5,865 nt of DNA from Gammaproteobacteria bacterium. Lineage in GTDB: Bacteria; Pseudomonadota; Gammaproteobacteria; Eutrophobiales; Eutrophobiaceae. Of the stretch, positions 1-4,407 are shown piece after piece. Position numbers and translations under genes: made by a program. The notes under the pieces were generated by a model. It saw nothing but the letters and a program-made list of their open reading frames with translations, searched no databases and had not been told where the DNA came from. Position 1 is the first letter of the stretch; the number at the start of each line of letters is the position of its first letter. The DNA is taken from NCBI GenBank assembly GCA_018676275.1, contig JABHFC010000441.1, positions 1-5,865 on the forward strand, given 5' to 3'.

Positions 1-245
1 GGCTCCAGATTGTCCTTGCCGACATGCTCAACGCCTTTTTTCAAAGCGTAGTCATTTGCTCCAAGGAAAAAAGCCAGACCCGGCGCATCCGCTATCAACT
101 CCATATCACCGCTGTAAATAGAGATACCAAAATCAAGAACTTCATAGATTACCGGACTAAATGCGGTTCGAATCAATGTCCTCCGCATTTCTTCTGCTGC
201 AGAACCAAGATAATTGTGAATGACGCTAACCGTTGAACTTTCCAT
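1..245 (-). CDS. hyuB: Hydantoinase/oxoprolinase B subunit, N-terminal part (runs off the left edge)
   Basis: The first 81 codons of a HyuB-family protein are present, starting at the ATG at 245-243; the rest lies outside the window. The visible protein has the family's N-terminal signature: an AAEEMRRTLIRTAFSPVI block at residues 16-33, then YEVLDFGISIY (34-44) and an IADAPGL...FLGAN stretch (51-64). Members pair with an actin-like A subunit in ATP-dependent enzymes such as N-methylhydantoinase, 5-oxoprolinase, caprolactamase and acetone or acetophenone carboxylases; B usually carries the substrate and metal site. The start is supported by an AGGT Shine-Dalgarno element at 257-254, eight bases upstream. 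The gap from the hyuA stop is only 17 bases, so it should be the third gene of the operon. No signal peptide is seen, so it is probably cytosolic. The family call is secure; the substrate is unknown. Confidence 0.9.
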   Translation of the reverse strand, partial: MESSTVSVIHNYLGSAAEEMRRTLIRTAFSPVIYEVLDFGISIYSGDMELIADAPGLAFFLGANDYALKKGVEHVGKDNLE

Positions 246-262
246 TCGTATCAACCTGAAGT

Positions 263-2302
263 TTATATTGTCGTTTTTATAATAAGATGCCCGAAATCAT
301 CGACACAACACACCTGACTTGTGTAAATAACGGTAGTTGAAGTCCCTTCATCGATAATTGCAGGGCCTTCAATAGAACTGCCCGGGCTCAACAGTTCACG
401 GTTAACAACTTTAAATTCTTTGAGAGCTTTATCCTTAAAACAATAAGCATTGCGCGTGCTGACAATATTTTCAATATCAGTTACATCTAATCCGGAGCGC
501 TTCTTTAATTCTGGTTTCGCCATAATACTCAAACCCGTAACACGCAGGTTGACTAACTCTATTGGCTGTTCGGTTCTGTGTCCGTAACGTTGTTCATGAG
601 CGGAATCAAACGCGGAACGGAGAGCATCATAATCAGGCATTCCGTTTATCTGGATCTTTAGAGAATGTTCCTGACCCAGGTAACGCATTTCCAAATTTCG
701 AATCATCACCTGTTCGCTTTCCTTTGCGCCCTGTTTATCCAGGATTCCTTTTGCTTCATCTTCCATTGACAGCAACATTTCATCTAGTGAAGCCAATATT
801 GAATCATTTATCTCGGCAACAAAGGTACGTGAAACATCAGTAGCCAGATCGGACATCAGCATACCCCAGGCAGAGAATGCCGCTGGTACGTGAGGAATAA
901 TTGTATTGGGTATACCCATTTCCAGAGCCAATAGCGGTGCTATTAGCGGACCCGCGCCACCAAATGCGAGAATTGAGAATTCCTTGTGGTCTTTTCCCTG
1001 TTCAACTGTTATCTCTCGCACCGCGCCCTCGGTTTGAGCAATCAACACGGAGAAAATACCAGCGGCAGTTTGCACTATCTCAGAGTTCATGGGTGTTGCC
1101 AATTTGCTTTCCAGCCCTGTCCATGCGGCTGCGCTGTCGAGCGGTAATTGGCCCTTCAAAAAATTCTCCGGGTCAATAAACCCAAGTGCCAAAGCGGCAT
1201 CTGTCAAAGTCGGTTGAGTGCCACCACGGGCATAAGCAATTGGTCCGGGAGTAGAGCCTGCACTTTGCGGTCCCAACCTGAGCATACCTTCTTCCAGCCA
1301 GGCTATAGAACCACCACCAGCACCGATGCAGCGAATATCATAAGTAGGAATTAAAACCGGCATATGCTGTAGACGAGTTTCATGTATGACGCCCGGTTCT
1401 GCTTTGTCAATAACACAGGTATCGAGACTGGTACCACCAAAGTCCATGGTCAATATCTGATCCAGTTGTAATTCTTTTGATAAATAAGCAGCACCGATAA
1501 TACCACCGGCCGGACCGGACAGAACACTATCCAAAGGCCTGTATTTTGCTGCCTGGGCCGTCATGGCACCGCCGCTGCTGCGCATTATCAAAAAACGACC
1601 GGTGAAACCCTTCTTTTGCAATTGCAGGTCGAGGTCATCGATATATTTCTCGAAAATAGAACGGACATAGGCATCCAGTACAGTCGTGCAGCTACGCTCG
1701 AACTCACGATGCTCACGGACAACCTGATGGGAAACCGAAAGGTAAATATCAGGAAAGGTTTCACGGACAAGTCTGGCTATTTGTTTTTCGTGCTGCGGGT
1801 TTTTATAAGAATGCAAACAGCAGACTGCAATCGAATCAACACCTTGTTTGTTAACCAGATACCTTGCGGCCTCAATTACAGCTTTTTCATCCAGTTCGAC
1901 ATCGATCTTACCGTTGACCGTGATACGGCCCGGTACGCCGACAATACAACGTCTGGGAACCAGTGGTACAGGGCGTTGATAATGCATGTCGTACATATGA
2001 TCGGCGGGTAAGTCACCTCGACCCAATTCCAGAATGTCGCGAAAACCCTGATTGGTGATGAGTCCGGTCTTTGCTCCGCGACGTTCTATAATTGCATTGA
2101 GTCCAAGCGTTGTGCCATGTACGATCGTTTCAACATTAGAAAGACTAATTTCTAGTTTTTCAATAGCATTTAAAACACCTGTGGAGGAGTTTTCCGGTGT
2201 AGTCATCGCTTTCTCTAATCGAGTTTCACCTGTTTCCCGATTGAAAAGAATTGCATCGACAAAAGTACCACCGATATCGATACCCAGACTATATTTTTTC
2301 AT
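263..2302 (-). CDS. hyuA: Hydantoinase/oxoprolinase A subunit (actin-like ATPase fold), complete
   Basis: A complete 679-residue HyuA-family protein, close to the family's usual 650-720 residues. Order seen: an N-terminal phosphate-binding loop GIDIGGTFVDA (residues 7-17); HGTTLGLNAIIERRGAKTG (62-80) and a GFRDILELGRGD block (86-97) of the N-terminal domain; LSGPAGGIIGA (261-271); a second phosphate loop MDFGGTSLD (286-294); IGAGGGSIAW (326-335) with GPQSAGSTPGP (344-354); FGGAGPL (447-453); and a C-terminal GPAIIDEGTSTTVI segment (646-659). These are the landmarks of ATP-dependent hydantoinases, 5-oxoprolinases, caprolactamase and acetone/acetophenone carboxylases, in which A uses ATP to activate the substrate or bicarbonate with the B subunit. 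The start ATG overlaps the preceding amidohydrolase stop as ATGA, and a TAAGAG element lies at 2318-2313, ten bases upstream; both point to translational coupling. All main motifs are intact. The sequence alone does not separate cyclic-amide hydrolase from carboxylase activity. Confidence 0.93.
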   Translation of the reverse strand: MKKYSLGIDIGGTFVDAILFNRETGETRLEKAMTTPENSSTGVLNAIEKLEISLSNVETIVHGTTLGLNAIIERRGAKTGLITNQGFRDILELGRGDLPADHMYDMHYQRPVPLVPRRCIVGVPGRITVNGKIDVELDEKAVIEAARYLVNKQGVDSIAVCCLHSYKNPQHEKQIARLVRETFPDIYLSVSHQVVREHREFERSCTTVLDAYVRSIFEKYIDDLDLQLQKKGFTGRFLIMRSSGGAMTAQAAKYRPLDSVLSGPAGGIIGAAYLSKELQLDQILTMDFGGTSLDTCVIDKAEPGVIHETRLQHMPVLIPTYDIRCIGAGGGSIAWLEEGMLRLGPQSAGSTPGPIAYARGGTQPTLTDAALALGFIDPENFLKGQLPLDSAAAWTGLESKLATPMNSEIVQTAAGIFSVLIAQTEGAVREITVEQGKDHKEFSILAFGGAGPLIAPLLALEMGIPNTIIPHVPAAFSAWGMLMSDLATDVSRTFVAEINDSILASLDEMLLSMEDEAKGILDKQGAKESEQVMIRNLEMRYLGQEHSLKIQINGMPDYDALRSAFDSAHEQRYGHRTEQPIELVNLRVTGLSIMAKPELKKRSGLDVTDIENIVSTRNAYCFKDKALKEFKVVNRELLSPGSSIEGPAIIDEGTSTTVIYTSQVCCVDDFGHLIIKTTI

Positions 2303-3480
2303 TCGCGATCATCTCTTACGATCGCTCCGCCTTGCATGACGAAAAATATTTCTCTGAGATTTCGAACATCTTCAACAGGGTTAGCGGTAGTAGCAATGAA
2401 ATCAGCTTTGGCGCCGGGCTTTATTACACCCAGGTTATTACTTCTTATAAGTTTGGCTGCATTTAGCGTAGCTGTTTGTACAGCCTGTAACGGACTTAGT
2501 CCTGCTTCAACACAATGTTCCATTTCGCGTACGACAATGGGTGCTCCATCATCGCTGTCACCAGGAGGGATATCTGTGCCATTGACCAGGGTGACTCCAG
2601 CTTTAACTGCTGTCTTTATACTTTCCAGATGATCAGGTGCCGCAGAGACCGCTTTACATATCGTCCACTCTTCAAAACCATGCTGACTCATCCAGTCTTT
2701 TGAACGTGTCACACCAAGTGTAGGTACGATAAAGCCATCGATTTCTTTTATTGCGGATGCTGTTTTTGCATCAAGATTATAGGTATGTTCAAAACAGCGC
2801 ACGCCGGCCTTGACACCTCTCATGATTGGTCCTGAATCACCAACGTGTGCACATACATAGGTCCCTTTACTTTTGGCAACTTCAACCGTTGCTTGAATCT
2901 CTTCATCGGACATTTGTGATTCATCGAATGTTTCGTCTTTATGGGCAATGCCGCCTGTCAGAAATATCTTGATATGGTTTGCGCCGGCCAGCAGGTCCTC
3001 GCGACACTTCTTTCTGAAGTCGTCAGCACCGTCAGCCTCGGCGGTAAAACCGTGACCATGACCACCTGTCACAGACACTCCCAGGCCCGCTGAAAAGATA
3101 CGTGGGCCGGTTACCCAGCCAGCGGCAATTGATTTGCGCAATGCGATATCAGCCCGGTTTGTTTCACCCACGGTACGAACCGTTGTAACTCCTGCTTTTA
3201 ACGCGTCTTGTCCGCGCCGATAAGTGCGAAATGCGGTCATTGCAGCATCTTCATTCGGATCACTGAGGTGAAAAGGAAAAACAATAGTCAGATGGGTATG
3301 ACAGCTGATTAAACCAGGCAGAATATAGGCACCCTGCATATCAATAACCAGAGAGCTACCTCTTTCATCAACAGTATTATCAATAGTTTGGATTTCATCA
3401 TTTTGGATAGAGATTGCGACTTGGCTAATCTCCCCGTTTTCTACATTAATAACACGGCAGTTTTTTAGAATTTTCAGCAT
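2299..3480 (-). CDS. Metal-dependent amidohydrolase, prolidase/imidazolonepropionase-related (COG1228-like)
   Basis: A complete 393-residue amidohydrolase-superfamily protein, normal in length. It starts with a small beta-sandwich segment (residues 1-50) followed by PGLISCHTHL (55-64), whose His61 and His63 are the HxH metal ligands. Further expected ligands are visible: Lys171 in HIKIFLTGG (169-177), the position of the carboxylated bridging lysine in the prolidase-like group; His212 in CAHVGDSG; His232 in FEHTYN; and Asp303 in NGTDIPPG. A GGHGHG loop (139-144) is also typical of that group. A binuclear metal site in a cytosolic TIM barrel is therefore likely. Known relatives hydrolyse Xaa-Pro or N-acyl amino acids or open cyclic amides. 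It is the first gene of the operon and overlaps hyuA by four bases. The Shine-Dalgarno site is weak (GTGAAAAT about 5-12 bases upstream), but the start fits the family's N-terminus. An unusual point is Ser59 where Asp commonly precedes the HxH motif. The substrate is unknown. Confidence 0.9.
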   Translation of the reverse strand: MLKILKNCRVINVENGEISQVAISIQNDEIQTIDNTVDERGSSLVIDMQGAYILPGLISCHTHLTIVFPFHLSDPNEDAAMTAFRTYRRGQDALKAGVTTVRTVGETNRADIALRKSIAAGWVTGPRIFSAGLGVSVTGGHGHGFTAEADGADDFRKKCREDLLAGANHIKIFLTGGIAHKDETFDESQMSDEEIQATVEVAKSKGTYVCAHVGDSGPIMRGVKAGVRCFEHTYNLDAKTASAIKEIDGFIVPTLGVTRSKDWMSQHGFEEWTICKAVSAAPDHLESIKTAVKAGVTLVNGTDIPPGDSDDGAPIVVREMEHCVEAGLSPLQAVQTATLNAAKLIRSNNLGVIKPGAKADFIATTANPVEDVRNLREIFFVMQGGAIVRDDRE

Positions 3481-3514
3481 TGCAAATTTTCACTAGCGAA
3501 AGTATAAGAAACCC

Positions 3515-3543
3515 ATTAAACAGAGTTATTTAGCAAGATTCAA
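3515..3543 (-). promoter_or_regulatory. Sigma70-type promoter candidate for the amidohydrolase-hyuA-hyuB operon
   Basis: Read on the minus strand, a -35 box TTGAAT (3543-3538; four of six consensus bases) and a -10 box TTTAAT (3520-3515; five of six) are separated by exactly 17 bases. Transcription would begin near 3508, giving a leader of about 28 bases before the amidohydrolase ATG. A second -10-like hexamer, TATACT, lies closer to the gene at about 3504-3499 but has no matching -35. The call comes from consensus matching by eye only. Confidence 0.5.
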
Positions 3544-3591
3544 CTGGGGAATAGTGCAGTTTCCACTTAAACGGGATAGTTACTGCTTGTA

Positions 3592-3632
3592 ATTGCAATA
3601 CTTAATATTAAAGTTAATGCTCTGTAGCATTA
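3592..3632. promoter_or_regulatory. Cluster of three palindromes, possible operator or activator sites
   Basis: Three dyads lie within 41 bases: ATTGCAAT (3592-3599), TTAATATTAA (3602-3611) and an 18-base inverted repeat with perfect seven-base arms, TAATGCT and AGCATTA, around a CTGT centre (3615-3632). They sit about 50-90 bases upstream of the operon's -35 box, a usual place for an activator site. The longest dyad is not followed by a T-tract, so it does not look like a terminator. AT-rich DNA forms short palindromes by chance, so only the 18-base dyad carries real weight. Confidence 0.35.
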
Positions 3633-3787
3633 TTTCAGTTAGACAAGATAATAATCAGCAAAGTAATTGTTGTCGCCGGGCTTCGATTACCGCAGTACTA
3701 CGCTAACTTACTCTCAATTTCGAATAAACTTTGTTCAGAGATTCATTTACAGACGCCTAATAGACCTGCATCATATAGGATCGGAAT

Positions 3788-3792
3788 TAAGG
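3788..3792 (+). promoter_or_regulatory. Shine-Dalgarno site that fixes the GTG start of the NTF2-like gene
   Basis: TAAGG lies seven bases before the GTG at 3800-3802. The in-frame ATG codons at 3818 and 3833 have no comparable purine-rich element at a suitable distance, so the GTG is preferred. Confidence 0.55.
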
Positions 3793-3799
3793 CGAATTT

Positions 3800-4225
3800 G
3801 TGAAACCTACTCAACTGATGGTAAGAAATGAGATGACTGACGATCTGGATATTCTACCCGAAAGGTTTTTCGGTTGGTGGAATGACATCATAAAAAGAGA
3901 AGAAGACGCCTCGGTAGAGGAGTTCAGTCAATATTTTAGCGACAATGCGGAAATCATTACCAATGAAAAACTAGTCTGCAAAGGGCTTGAGGATATTACT
4001 AAACACTTCATGGGCGTCAAAACGAAAACTAGCTCTTGTGCAGCTCGGTTACCGATGAAAAATATTTTTTCTAAAGAAAATAAAATATTTGTTCACTATT
4101 TAATTGATGCAGCCTTCGAGTCAGAGAAACAAGTTATTGCTGTAATGGGATACATGCTCATCAACTCAGGTAAAATAGAGACAAGCTGTCAACTGCAATA
4201 TGTTCAGGAGTCCAAAATTAGTTAA
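3800..4225 (+). CDS. Small SnoaL/NTF2-like protein of unknown function
   Basis: A 141-residue protein starting at GTG with a good upstream TAAGG. Its pattern fits the NTF2-like cone fold, which is usually 120-150 residues. A first amphipathic helix (about 20-35, RFFGWWNDIIKRE) is followed by a second one leading to the typical FSQYFSDNAEI turn and strand (42-52), then KGLEDITKHFMG (61-72), where the fold has its third helix, and a set of beta strands ending in a VIAVMGYMLINSGKI hairpin (112-126) and a final strand (about 128-134). Such proteins can be cyclases, isomerases, dehydratases or plain ligand-binding pockets, and no catalytic residues can be assigned. No signal peptide or membrane segment is visible. 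The gene is divergent from the amidohydrolase operon and convergent with the reductase, so it is a single-gene unit. It could serve the neighbouring catabolic operon, but only position suggests this. The coding call is stronger than the fold call. Confidence 0.65.
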   Translation: MKPTQLMVRNEMTDDLDILPERFFGWWNDIIKREEDASVEEFSQYFSDNAEIITNEKLVCKGLEDITKHFMGVKTKTSSCAARLPMKNIFSKENKIFVHYLIDAAFESEKQVIAVMGYMLINSGKIETSCQLQYVQESKIS

Positions 4226-4308
4226 AAGCGTTTGCAAACCACTTCCTTAACGTTTTTTAGTGTCGCCTCGCTCCACTATTCAATTATTTCATCCTTAGAT
4301 TCGTTAAC

Positions 4309-4324
4309 GATACATCCATGTATC
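4309..4324. repeat. 16-base inverted repeat in the convergent intergenic region
   Basis: GATACAT and ATGTATC form perfect seven-base arms around a CC centre, immediately after a GTTAAC palindrome (4303-4308). No T-tract follows on either strand, so it does not look like a standard intrinsic terminator, although it lies between two converging genes. It may be a protein site or chance. Confidence 0.35.
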
Positions 4325-4341
4325 ACTACTGCTCCTGCAAA

Positions 4342-4407
4342 ATTGTGAACTCACGACCTCTGCCTCCCGAAGGCAGCGGCTACGTTAGGATCAATATATT
4401 GTGAACT
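4342..4407. repeat. Pair of 10-base direct repeats (ATTGTGAACT) around the tRNA-like fragment
   Basis: ATTGTGAACT occurs at 4342-4351 and again at 4398-4407, 56 bases apart start to start. The first copy overlaps the T-arm part of the tRNA-like fragment and the second runs into the stop codon of the reductase gene (4408-4406). The arrangement resembles a target-site or recombination duplication, but ten bases is short and no transposase or integrase is present in the window. Confidence 0.4.
4347..4383 (-). pseudogene. tRNA-Pro(CGG)-like fragment: anticodon arm, variable loop and 5' half of the T-arm
   Basis: On the minus strand, a five-base stem CTGCC (4376-4372) and GGCAG (4364-4360) closes a seven-base loop TTCGGGA (4371-4365). 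This has the U33 position, anticodon CGG at 4369-4367 and G37 expected of proline tRNA. A five-base variable loop AGGTC (4359-4355) follows, then GTGAG and TTC as in the start of a T-arm; GTAGC (4383-4379) just before the anticodon arm resembles the end of a D-arm. The acceptor stem, the rest of the D-arm, and the 3' side of the T-arm are not present, so it cannot be a working tRNA. It looks like the remnant of a tRNA gene, of the kind left at integration sites. A plain hairpin that mimics a tRNA arm is the alternative. Confidence 0.55.

Larger units (their letters stand above)
3481..3799. other. Divergent intergenic region, AT-rich, with promoter and operator candidates
   Basis: This 319-base gap separates the minus-strand catabolic operon from the plus-strand NTF2-like gene. 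I see no convincing open frame or RNA gene in it. It contains the operon promoter candidate (3515-3543) and a run of palindromes at 3592-3632. On the plus strand only weak promoter matches are present: TTTACA at 3746-3751 has no good -10 at the right distance, and CATATA at 3772-3777 would need a 20-base spacer. The shared spacer fits joint or opposed control of the two transcription units, but no regulator gene lies in the window. Confidence 0.6.

Noticed and set aside
24..236. Plus-strand open frame of 70 codons at the left edge
   Set aside because: The minus strand here encodes the conserved HyuB N-terminus with its own Shine-Dalgarno site; the plus-strand product has no family features.
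1616..2011. Plus-strand open frame of 131 codons opposite hyuA
   Set aside because: It lies entirely antisense to a well-conserved hyuA region, has no recognisable domain, and looks like a by-product of the hyuA codon pattern. The shorter antisense frames in the other genes were rejected for the same reason.
4230..4258. Possible intrinsic terminator after the NTF2-like gene (GTTTGCAAAC palindrome and a later TTTTTT run)
   Set aside because: The palindrome has no loop and the T-run is 14 bases further on. The only stem ending at the T-run (CGTT with AACG) is four bases long and AT-rich.
4345..4354. GTGA-AC-TCAC as a CRP-type site
   Set aside because: The half-sites are two bases apart instead of six, and the position within a convergent, promoterless region does not fit.
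4360..4376. CTGCCT/AGGCAG hairpin as a transcription terminator
   Set aside because: No T-tract follows it on either strand, and the loop and flanks fit a tRNA anticodon arm much better.
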